Shown here piece after piece: positions 45,066 through 55,065 of a DNA stretch of 64,000 bases; position 1 is the stretch's first letter; each line of letters opens with the position of its first letter. The DNA is from Adiantum capillus-veneris (lineage: Eukaryota; Streptophyta; Polypodiopsida; Polypodiales; Pteridaceae). The translations under genes were made by a program, and so were the position numbers. The notes under the pieces are model-generated. The model saw only the letters and a program-made list of their open reading frames with translations, was not told where the DNA came from and made no database searches. Location of the stretch: assembly GCA_014529385.2 (NCBI GenBank), contig CM043954.1, forward strand, positions 7,877,806 to 7,941,805. The letters run 5' to 3'.

Positions 45066-45342
45066 TAGACATGTAGTAGTGTTAGTGTGTATACGCGCTT
45101 CACTAGGGGCACTTTTCTCCCACTGGGTTTTTCCCCCTGGACATCTAGTGTGAAAGGACACCTTATCTCTTAGGGTTTCATATAATCTTTGTAGCTCTGA
45201 GTTTGTATACACTATTATTCTAATACAGAGAGAGAGAGACTAAAGAGATCTCGTACACAAGCTCTGTGTCTTCTCCTTCTCCATCTTCTTCCTACTCTGA
45301 GTTGTTGTCTTCCTTCTGTTTCCTATTTCATCATCTTCAACA
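45066..45342 (+). repeat. Copia B LTR, 277 bp, shared junction with A
   Basis: It starts TAGACATGTAG, lacking the first two bases (TG) of the family LTR, and ends CATCTTCAACA. The loss of the TG end fits a recombination joint, not an integration. Confidence 0.93.
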
Positions 45343-45344
45343 AT

Positions 45345-45356
45345 TGGTATCAGAGC
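45345..45356 (+). promoter_or_regulatory. Primer binding site, copia B
   Basis: TGGTATCAGAGC after the B LTR. Confidence 0.93.
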
Positions 45357-45741
45357 AAGGTGATTTCCAGAGCATCTACTTGCGTTTTCTCGTCCGCGCG
45401 CGCAATCGCAGTTTTCAGGCAGTTTTCGGAAAATTTGCTCATGGGAGCATCCTCGACATTCCGGGAGTATTCTGAGTAGGTGACCTGGGGTTTTACCTCC
45501 CTTTCGAAGCCGTTCGAGCCCTCAGAATTTTGTTCTGAGCAACGTAGCAAAAGTTACTTTTCGGAGGCGTTTAGATCAAGAGGGTGTGCTTTTTGACAGA
45601 TTTTCTTCAGATAAACAGTTCTTTTGGAAAGCAGCTTGTCTTAGCTTTGTGCTGAGATTTTGTGTAGAGTTTTGCTTGCATTGGAGAGGAGATTTTTGAA
45701 TCTCTCGGAGGTTCTTTTGCTCTCTTGTGTGCATCCACAAT

Positions 45742-48700
45742 ATGGCTCAATCTACAGAGAAAGAGATTTTTGGTGCGTTTACATCCGAAGACAAATTGGA
45801 TGGTACCAACTATTCTCTTTGGTCTTTTATGGCCAAAAATGTTTTGGTTGGTAAAGGATTGTGGGATTATGTATCTGGAGATGAAGTTCGTCCAGTTAGC
45901 ATTGCAACTGCCACGCCTGGTCGTGGTGCAGCTGTTGGTGCAGGACCCTCACAAGTCACTCCAGAGCAAAAGAGATGGGATACTAAAGATGCACAAGCTA
46001 TGGCTGTGATTGCCTTAACCATAAAGAGGACAATCACACCACATATCAGATCTTGCAAAACTTCTGAGGATGCTTGGAATACTCTGCAAGCTATGTTTTG
46101 AGGAAGAAACGCTGCCAGAATAGAGTTTTTGAAGAAACAACTTGACAAAATATAGATGGACGAAGGTGACGATATCGTCGAGCATCTTACAAAAATCAGG
46201 GATCTTAAAGAGCAATTTCTTAGCATTGATGAAGTGATTCCACAGAAGTACTTGGTTTTCGAAACACTCAATTCACTACCACCATCTTATTTGACTTTTC
46301 AGACTTCTTTGACTCTGTCTTTGCGAGCTAATCCTGAGCCTCTTTATTTTGAAGACTTAGTGGCTTTGCTATTGCAGGAGGATCAATCACGTAAGAACAA
46401 GTCTTTACAGGTGGATGGTATGGATCATTCTCTTGTTGTACAGAACAAAAACAAGGGTAAAGAGAGTGCTCATCACTCCAAGTTTGGTGCAGGACAGTCT
46501 TCAGAGAAGTCTAAAGGTGATTCCGACAAGTGCAAGAATAAAGGTAAATGACACTATTGCAAGAAACCTGGTCACTACATTAGTGAGTGTAAAAAGAGAA
46601 TTGCTAAAGAAAAGAAGAAAGAGTCAAGTTTGGTTGTTTTATCTTTTGGTGATTTTTCTACAGCTAAAGAAGATTCTGCAAACTTTGTGCAGGATTCTTA
46701 TGCTTTTGTAGTATGTTCAGATTTTTCTGCTTACAGTGTTGACAAGACACAAATGATTTGGTACTTTGATAGTGGTGCATCCAGGCATATTACTTCAAGG
46801 AAGGATTTGTTTTGTTCATTAGATGCAGCTCCAGCAGGAAATAAGGTGACATGTGCAAATAATGCTTCTTATCCAATCAAAGGCGTTGGTAAGATTTTGA
46901 TTACCATTTCAGATGGTTCAGATTTATGCTTGCCAGATGTCTTATATGTTCCAGGGATCAAGAAGAATTTGTTGTCTGTATCCTCTCTTGCAAAAAATGG
47001 TCTTCGGGTCATTTTTGAGGATGACAGATGTGTTGTACAAGATCGAGAGAATGGTTATTCTCTTATCACTACAGGTACGCTGGAAAATGGACTATTTGTG
47101 CTAGATCGTTATGAAAAGCAGATTCAGGTATGTATTGCAGAAACAAAGACTCAGGCCATGCAGGATGCTGAATTGTGGCATGCTAGATTTGGGCATGTTA
47201 GTTATGGCAGTTTGATGACTTTACAACATCATAATATGGTGCATGATTTGTCTTTATTGGAGATGCCACCAAGACATGTATGTGCAGGTTGCGTTCTTGG
47301 AAAGATGCACAGATTTGCATTTTTGCAGGATGGTTCAGTTCGAGCGACACGAAAGTTGCAGCTTGTACACAGTGATGTATGTGGTCCTATGAGGACGCCC
47401 TCTATAGGAAACAACCTTTATTTTGTGACCTTCATTGATGACTTTTCCAGGTTTTGTTGGGTGTATCCACTCAAAGCAAAGTCAGATGTGCTTGCAGTTT
47501 TTTAACATTATGTCGCCATGGTTGAAAATGAAATAGGTTGCAAAGTATAGACTCTTCTTACCGATGGAGGAGGTGAATACATGTCAGGTGCATTTAAGGA
47601 TTTTTTGGGAAAGAAAGGCATTAAACACCAATGCACTATGCCATACACACCACAACAGGATGGTGTTGCAGAAAGGAAGAACATGTCTTTAATGGAGACG
47701 GCTAGATGTATGCTCAAGGCTAAGAGTTTGCCTCATAAGCTATGGACGGAGGCAGTTGCTTGTGGAACACATGTTTTGAACAGGTGTCCTACTCGTGCCT
47801 TGAAGACCATTACTCCATATGAAGCTCGGTATGACAGAAAACCTTCAGTCAGTTATCTTCGTGTTTTTGGTTGTCTTGCTTATGCTCACATCCCTCAGCA
47901 GTTACGTGGGAAGCTTGATGATAAGGCAATCAAATGTATACTTGTGGGGTACATTAGTGGAAGTAAAGGTTATAGACTTTACAATCCTACTACAAACAAG
48001 ATTTTTGAAAGTCGTGATGTAATTTTTGCAGAAACTACTGCTCAACCTATGGTTTCTTTTGATGTACCTCATATGCAGACACATGATGTATTTGAAGGTT
48101 TGCTTCCTTCTTTTGTGGAGAATCAAGAATCACAACAGGTTGATGATCTTGATCAATCTTTTGATGAGCATGTGACACCTCATGATGTAGAGGAAATTGT
48201 GCATGAAGAGCAAGAAGCTCTCAGGGAAGAAAGAACCTTGCCTAAATGGGTTCAGAAAACTTTGCAGGATAGCAAGTTGGATGCACCGCTGCCACGGAAA
48301 ACACGTGATGGTACTACTTTTGGCAGAGAGCAAGTAGATTTGGCTTGCTTTAGCACTCTTTGTGATGCAGATGAGCCTGATTCATTTGAACAAGCTTTAG
48401 AGTGTGTTCAGTGGAAAGATGCTATGCAGCAAGAAATTGATTCTATTCATAAGAATCATACATGGGATCTAGTGGACTTGCCTACAGGTAAAAAGCCTAT
48501 TGGTACAAAGTGGGTTTTTAAAGTAAAAAGGAAACAATATGGTACTGTTGACAGGTACAAAGCAAGGCTTGTGGCAAAAGGCTATGCACAACAGAAAGGC
48601 ATAGATTATGATGAAACCTTTGCTCCTACTTCTCGTGCGTCCACAGTTAGATAACTAGTTGCAATTGCTGTTGATCATGGTTGGAAAGTGCATCAGTTGG

Positions 48701-49229
48701 ATATCAAAACTGCTTTTTTGAATGGTGATTTGCAGGAAGAAGTTTATGTAAGTCAACCAAGTGGTTTTGTTGTAAAAGGTCAAGAGAAAACGGTATGTAG
48801 ATTGCGTAAAGCTTTGTATGGTCTCAAACAGGCTCCAAGAGCATGGTATGAGAAGATACATACTTATTTGATTGGCCAGGGATTTCAGAATAGTCCAACA
48901 GAAAGTACTTTGTATGTCAAAAAGAGAGATGGAGTTCTCATTATGCTAACACTTTATGTGGATGATATGCTTCTTACAGGCAATAGTGCAGATGAAATTG
49001 AAGCGTTTAAAGATGCTTTGAGAAAAACCTTTGAGATGTCTGATCTTGGTTTGCTACATTATTACTTGGGTATTTAGTCTGTGCAATGAGAGGATGGATA
49101 TACATGTTGCAGGCAAAATATTCGCATAAATATTTGGACAAGTTTGGTATGCAAAATTGTAAACCAATCTCTACACCCGTAGAAACTGGATCAAAGTTGA
49201 GCATGCACGATGCTGGAGAACCTTTTGAT
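45742..49229 (+). pseudogene. Copia B gag-pol, one frame with nonsense codons, truncated
   Basis: ATG 45742 opens the same polyprotein as A. In-frame stops are at 46099, 46153, 46549, 47503, 47548, 48652, 49075 and 49087. The one visible frameshift comes after 49087. Four stops (46153, 46549, 47503, 47548) are at the same codons as in A (41448, 41844, 42798, 42843). Retropepsin, integrase and RT motifs are as in A. The end lies in the RT/RNase H connection (GEPFD). Confidence 0.92.
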
Positions 49230-49230
49230 T

Positions 49231-49752
49231 GAGGATACAATTCCCACATGGAATGTACTACCTTGGCAAGAGGGGCTTAGTAGGGAAGATCTCCTTGCAC
49301 TGCGTATAAGGCAGCTAGAGAGAAGACCTGGAGACATTGAAGCTACAAAAGAATGACTCAAAAATGCAAGGTTGAAAAACAAGGACTATTTTGATAAGCG
49401 ACATTGACTCAGGAGCAAAGCAATTGACAAAGGTGACTGGGTTTTAGTGTATGATAATAGCCTTGATAACCAGCACACAGTCATGCGTAAGTTCTCAAAA
49501 AGATGGTTTGGACCGTATGTTGTAAATCATGTGCATGAAAATGCTACTTACATCTTGTCTGAACTAGATGGTACAGAAGTAAAGATTCCCATTGCAAGAA
49601 AAAGGATTAAAATGTTTAAGAGAAGAGAAGACAATGATCTAGAAGATATGGATGAGGAAGAAGAGAAAAACACAGGTGAAGATCAAAGTGAACATGAAGC
49701 TCTGGAATCATCCAGTGAAGAAGAAGACAAGGAAGATGTACAAGAGGTCTAA
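49231..49752 (+). pseudogene. Ty3 integrase C-terminus with acidic tail
   Basis: The frame starts EDTIPTWNVLPWQEGLSRED and includes KGDWVLVYDNSLDN and RKFSKRWFGPYVVNHVHENA (the GPY/F module), then PIARKRIKMFKRR and a long Glu/Asp tail. No chromodomain is seen, so it is not of the 20121 family. Two in-frame TGA codons each differ from an Arg codon (CGA) by C to T. A polypurine tract and a 2.0-kb LTR follow. The rest of this element is missing to the left, cut by copia B. Confidence 0.88.
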
Positions 49753-49798
49753 TCTTACAAAGAGACAATGTGGCACATACCGGAGGATGTGCAGGTTT

Positions 49799-49810
49799 AG
49801 AGGGGGTGGA
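49799..49810 (+). promoter_or_regulatory. Polypurine tract of the Ty3 element
   Basis: AGAGGGGGTGGA immediately precedes the TGTCGTG start of the LTR. Confidence 0.8.
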
Positions 49811-50977
49811 TGTCGTGCTGTGACACGTACATAGTGGGAACGCATGCTACAAGATCTATCTTGTATTTTTTAGATACATAATTATATTTCCTATAGTGTA
49901 CATATGCATATTTAAGTATAATAATAAGCCTTCTATCTCATCCTATTATTTTTCTCAAGGGTAACATATCCTTACTTTACCATCAGAAAATACTATGGGA
50001 AAAGCATCAATAGCTCCGCCTCTTTAACTTGGGGCAAAAAGCATTGATTCTTTATTTCTACTATTTCATTATCATCTCACACCTTAGCTAGATCCTATAT
50101 CTAGGGTAAACTCCAATATATATATATTCTATGTATTTTTTATACTTTTCTTATATTTCTTTTTAAATAGCTACTAGGAGAGAATCAAATCCTAGTGGGA
50201 CACTAGGTGGCATGATTTCAAAGATACACTTATTTTAATGCATTATTGTAAGCATGATTACAAAAATTTGTCAAGGAGCAATGTCATGCTTTCATATGGC
50301 ATGAGGTGTCCTTTAGAATTAAATGAAAGTCTAGGCTAAGTAGACCACATGAAGACTTTTTCTGCCATAAATGGACCCTATTTTGATGAATTTTTTACAC
50401 AAGGTTCCAATCCGAATTGGAAAACGATTTTAAAATGAAAATCGTAGCTAATGAGCTGAAGTTTTTGCCTATATTTTTACTTTTTTATTTGGAGCCACGG
50501 TTGAGGAGATATGATCAAAATACTGGACCCCAGTCTGCCCACATCATGCAGGGACAGCTCATTTCCAACTTTTCCAATTCCTGTTCACACTGGCTCCTCT
50601 CTTCTTGTGGAAACCCTTGTGGATTCCCTTCACCTATAAAAGGGGACCTCTTCTTCCTTGGAGAGAACTCAAGCATTCAAGCCATTGATGAGAGAAATTC
50701 TTGAGGGAGTGAGTAGTAATGCCTAATTGTACTTAGCCATTAACATAAGCCCAAGCCTACACTTTCTCCTAGAGGGAGACTATCCATTCTTGTACGCTAT
50801 CCTTGGAAGATCAACTCTAATCAAAGAAGGTCTTGCACTTGGCGTATCAATCAAAGTGGAGTTGTCCCCTCTTCTTCTCTCTCCATCAATAATGGTGCCG
50901 AAGGGTTTGTCAAGTAAGATGTGTTCTACATTGATGTTTTCTTGATTTCTTGTTGTTTTCTTTTTCATCTCTAATCC

Positions 50978-51012
<35 letters not shown>

Positions 51013-51827
51013 CTAATCTCATCTCCTTAACCAAACCTATCTCTCTCATTCTTAGTAATTCATCCTCTCTGCAAATTCTAGGTTCTCTTTTCTACAGGTA
51101 CATCTCTCCCCGCAGTATCCTTATTGCCTATGGGCAAGAATAGGGCTTGGGAGGGAAACTTTTCATCTCTTCACTTCTCTCATATCTACATTTCTCACAT
51201 ACTATCCTAGATGAATAACCCACATGATGATCATTTCTATCGCTTTCACTCTGTACGATCTATTAGAATTAACGTATGGATTAGCCGTAAAATACACTTT
51301 CAACAACGTATAGTGTTTCTCTTTGGCCCAGAAAGGCTTAATGAAATACTTCTATCACCGGATCCCATCATACTACCTCTCATAGACTATAACTTTTCTT
51401 TTGACGTAAGCCTAGTTATCTTGCTATGAACCAAGAGGATTTGTACACACAATTAATCCCAATCACTAGACAAAATATATATATTATGGTAAGCACAAAA
51501 CTACAATTCCAAAGAACAATTCGTAGCCTATTTGGTCAGCCAAGATTGAATGCCATTAACTCATCCATTAACCCTTTCATATTACCCATGATACGATATG
51601 ACCATAGCCTTGATGTTTTCATCTTCGTATTGTTTTGACATTCTCTTTTGCGTTCTTTCTTTGTGTGTGTGAGTGCAAGAGAGAAAGAGTGAGTCTTCTT
51701 TGATTGCACTTCTTTCCAAACCCTAGTCTTCATGGCATCTATGGTTTAACTCCTTCATATAGTTTTTGTTGAGTTCTCTCACAAACTCTCACAGCCATAT
51801 GCCCGGTGCTTTCCTGGCAAGACCGCA
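49811..51827 (+). mobile_element. Ty3 3' LTR, 2.02 kb
   Basis: It runs TGTCGTGCTGTGACACG... to ...GACCGCA. The reverse complement of this LTR is at 12011-14033. Short ORFs in it are mirrored in the other copy and are shadows. A TA microsatellite is at about 50978-51008. Right after its end comes the broken gag of copia E, so the 3' target flank is lost. Confidence 0.92.
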
Positions 51828-51840
51828 AATTTCTCGACAA

Positions 51841-52490
51841 CGTGATTGATCCTCCTGCAATAGCAAAGCCACTAACTCTTCAAAATGAAGAGGCTCTGGA
51901 TTAGCTCGCAAAGACACAGTCAAAGAAGTTTGAAAAGTCAGATAAGATGGTGGTAGTGAATTGAGTGTTTTGGAAACCAAGTCCTTCTCTAGAATCACTT
52001 CATCAATGCTAAGCAATTGCTCTTTAAGATCCCTGATTTTTGTAAGATGCTCGACAATATCGTCACCTTCGTCCATTTGTATTTTGTCAAGTTGTTTCTT
52101 CAAAAACTCTATTCTGGCAGCGTTTCTTCCTCCAAACATAGCTTGCAGAGTGTTCCAAGCATCCTCAGAAGTTTTGCAAGATTTGATATGTGGTGTGATT
52201 GTCCTCTTTATGGTTAATGCAATCACAGCCATAGCTTGTGCATCTTTAGTATCCCATCTCTTTTGCTCTGGAGTGACTTGTGACGGTCCTGCACCAACAG
52301 CTGCACCACGACCAGGCGTGGCAGGTGCAATGCTAACTGGACGAACTTCATCTCCAGATACATAATCCCACAATCCTTTACCAACCAAAACATTTTTGGC
52401 CATAAAAAACCAAAGAGAATAGTTGGTACCATCCAATTTGTCTTCGGATGTAAACGCACCAAAAATCTCTTTCTCTGTAGATTGAGCCAT
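51841..52490 (-). pseudogene. Copia E gag, truncated
   Basis: ATG 52490 on the minus strand opens a Gag frame without any stop for 217 codons (QLDKIQMDEGDDIVEHLT, ending LLLQEDQSR). It then runs into about a dozen filler bases and the Ty3 LTR. The codon that is TAG in both A and B at DKI*MDE is CAA (Gln) here, so this copy comes from a less damaged lineage. The zinc knuckle and all of pol are absent. Confidence 0.88.
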
Positions 52491-52864
52491 ACTGTGGATG
52501 CACACAAGAGAGCAAAAGAACCTCCAAGAGATTCACAAATCTCCTCTCCAATACAAGCAAAACTCTACACAACATCTCAGCACAAAGCTAAGACAAGCTG
52601 CTTCCCAAAAGAACTGTTTACCTGAAGAAAATCTGTCAAAAAGCACACCCTCGTGATCTAAACGCCTCTGAAAAGTAACTTCTGCTACGCTGCTCAGAAC
52701 AAAATTCTGAGGGCTCGAACGGCTTCAAAAGGGGGGTAAAACCGCACGTCACCTGATTAGAATTCTCCCGAAACGTCGAGGATGTTCCCACGAGCAAATT
52801 TTCCGAAAATTGCGATTGCGCGCGCGGACGCGAAAACGCAAGTAGAGGCTCTGGAAATCACCTT

Positions 52865-52876
52865 GCTCTGATACCA
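52865..52876 (-). promoter_or_regulatory. Primer binding site, copia E
   Basis: GCTCTGATACCA on the plus strand, i.e. TGGTATCAGAGC on the minus strand, next to the 5' LTR. Confidence 0.93.
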
Positions 52877-52878
52877 AT

Positions 52879-53157
52879 TGTTGAAGATGATGAAACAGGA
52901 AACAGAAGGAAGACAACAACTCAGAGTAGGAAGAAGATGGAGAAGGAGAAGACACAGAGCTTGTGTACGAGATCTCTGTAGTCTATCTCTCTGTATTAGA
53001 ATAATAGTGTATGTACAAACTCAGAGCTACAAAGCTTATATGAAACCCTAAGAGATAAGGTGTCCTTTCACACCAGATGTCCAGGGGGAAAAACCCAATG
53101 GGAGAAAAGTGCCTCTGGTGAAGCGCGTATACACACTAACACTACTACATGTCTACA
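52879..53157 (-). repeat. Copia E 5' LTR, 279 bp
   Basis: It is full length with TG...CA ends on the minus strand, and differs from the 39512 LTR at about eight positions. It is flanked by AGTAG at 53158-53162. Confidence 0.95.
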
Positions 53158-54509
53158 AGTAGATCGCATAGATAAATGTGAGCTTGCCTAGTCTGCATCT
53201 ATGTAACCCAAAAGAGAAAGAGATAGCATAGAATCCGATGTTAGTTGTCGTCGTAGACCAAACCAAAATTTGTAGTGCCTTTTAAGTATTTCAATACACG
53301 CTTTGCTCTGCAGACCAATGATTAAGAGAATGACGTGCAAGATGTTATCCAAGATAATTAGCAACAAAAAAATATCAAGGCTAGTGTTCATGCCAACAAA
53401 TTGAAGACATCCAATCAAGTTAGCATAAGGTTGATTTGTGACAAGTTGACCGCCACTATCAAACGTGTCTTTCGTAGAACTTGCAAGACAAGGTGTGTTG
53501 GCTGAATGTGCAAATTCCATACCAAATTTTTGAATACTATTTGCAATAAAATTTGATTTTCGAAGGAATAAAATACCTTTTGTGCAGTTCCTTTGAATCT
53601 AAATGCCAAGACACAGTGAATCCCTCCAACATCCACCATATCAAAAAGCAGAAGACACAGTGAATACCTCCAACATCCACCATATCAGAAGCAGAAGACA
53701 ATAAACTTTTCACTTGCTGAAGAAATCCCAAATCATTGTAAACAAGAATAGTATCTTGCACATAAAGAGCAAGAATCACAAAACTGCTACCTTGGCACTT
53801 TATCTATAAGTTGGGTTCTGAAGAGTAAGAGATGAATCCTTTAGAGGTGAGAAAAAGATCAAATTTTGTATACCAGGCCCGCGAAGCTTGTTTGAGACCA
53901 AAATGTGCTTTATGGAGTTGAGCAACAAGGTTTCTTTACCTGAAATAAAAAACCCTTCTTGCTGTTCCATATAAATTTCCTCTTCCAAATCACCATTCAA
54001 AAAAGAAGTTCGCACATCCATTTGATGAGCTTCTAAATCAAATTGAATAGAAAATTCCAATAAAACTTGAACACTTGTAATGCAAAACAGCTGGTGAAAA
54101 GGTCTCTTGATAATTAACACCAAAAATCTGGGAGTAGCCTTTTGCAACTAAAGTTGCCTTAACTTGTCAAAAGGTCCATTTGCTTCTACCTTTGTCTCAC
54201 ACACCCACTTACACTTAATAGATGTACCACAAGGAGGTAGTTCAGTTAGTATCCATGTACCTTTAGAGATAAAAGAATCATACTCTGCCTCCATAGCCTC
54301 TTGCCATTGGTCCTTTCTGGTGAATAGATAGCCTCATTATAAGTAACAGGATCTTTAGAAGTAGAGAAAGAATTATCAACAATATCTTCATCATAAACAT
54401 GACATGAACCATGTTCAAAATCAATAGGCAGATCAACAAAAATATCAATATCATCATTAGTAGCATTCGGAATGGATGCTTGTGAAGAGGAAAGATACTC
54501 TATAGGAAG
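53158..54509 (-). pseudogene. Copia D reverse transcriptase and first half of RNase H
   Basis: The minus-strand pieces are, in order, the end of integrase and pre-RT acidic region (PNATNDDIDIFVDLPIDFEH), RT (HQMDVRTSFLNGDLEEEIYM) and the connection to RNase H (SGGQLVTNQPYANLIGCLQF, SLLGYIDAD). There are several frameshifts, and a ~43-bp tandem duplication at about 53612-53697. The right end (54509) is the insertion site of copia C, and the integrase continues at 59087. The left end is the insertion site of copia E. Confidence 0.85.
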
Positions 54510-54735
54510 TGTTACCATATACATGTGGTAGTGATGTGTGTGAACACACTAGGACTGTCGGGGCATTTTTTCCCTCTTTAGGAGGTTTTTTTCCCATGCA
54601 TTATATGTACGCCCATCACTCTAGGGCTATCTATCTTTCCATTGCACACTAAGTAATACACTCTCAATTGTGTGCCTTGAGCTTCCTTTGTCTTCTCCAA
54701 GCTTTGTGTGTTTCTTTGCAATCCTAATTCCAACA
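54510..54735 (+). repeat. Copia C 5' LTR, 226 bp
   Basis: It runs TGTTACCATATACATGTGG... to ...CTAATTCCAACA. Confidence 0.95.
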
Positions 54736-54740
54736 ACAAC

Positions 54741-54752
54741 TGGTATCGGAGC
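54741..54752 (+). promoter_or_regulatory. Primer binding site, copia C
   Basis: TGGTATCGGAGC lies five bases after the LTR. It has one mismatch (G for A) to the initiator methionine tRNA site found in the other elements. Confidence 0.88.
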
Positions 54753-55065
54753 ATTTGCCAGTAGCTCTAGCACATACCTACTCACTTTCTTCGATTTTTG
54801 TGAGCATTGGCGAGCGTTTGCAGGTCAACAAAAATTTTTGATTTTTGATTTTTGACTTTTTATTTGGGCTCATTCGGCCTTTGTTTCCACTACAGCCAGG
54901 TCTGCACAGGCAATTTTGTCATTTTGTACAGAATTTTTGTCAGTGCCAAATACTGCATAATAGGTCCCATACAGTCTATTGTGGGTTGTGCTATATAGCA
55001 CGTGCTGTTCTCACTCAACTTCTCTTCATTTCGAGCAGTTTTTACATGAGGTGCAGGCATTTTGC

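Larger units (their letters stand above)
45066..49230 (+). mobile_element. Copia B (E family), plus strand, 3' end lost
   Basis: It starts with the LTR directly fused to copy A and ends inside RNase H at about 49229, where Ty3 integrase sequence begins. It has the same order as A and is offset by exactly 4705 bp over more than 3.3 kb of coding sequence without an indel. The leader has about 54 bp (near 45450-45510) that A lacks. Confidence 0.9.
39512..53157 (-). mobile_element. Copia E insertion, gutted and filled by other elements
   Basis: 279-bp LTRs on the minus strand lie at 39512-39790 (3' LTR) and 52879-53157 (5' LTR), about 3% different. The flanks carry the 5-bp duplication AGTAG (39507-39511 and 53158-53162). 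Removing everything between, plus one AGTAG, restores the RNase H frame of copia D (...MRSTSGNCFF...). Of E itself only the 5' LTR, leader, first two thirds of gag, the RNase H C-terminus, polypurine tract and 3' LTR remain. Between are LTR/RNase H scraps, plus-strand copies A and B, and a Ty3 3' end. Confidence 0.85.
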
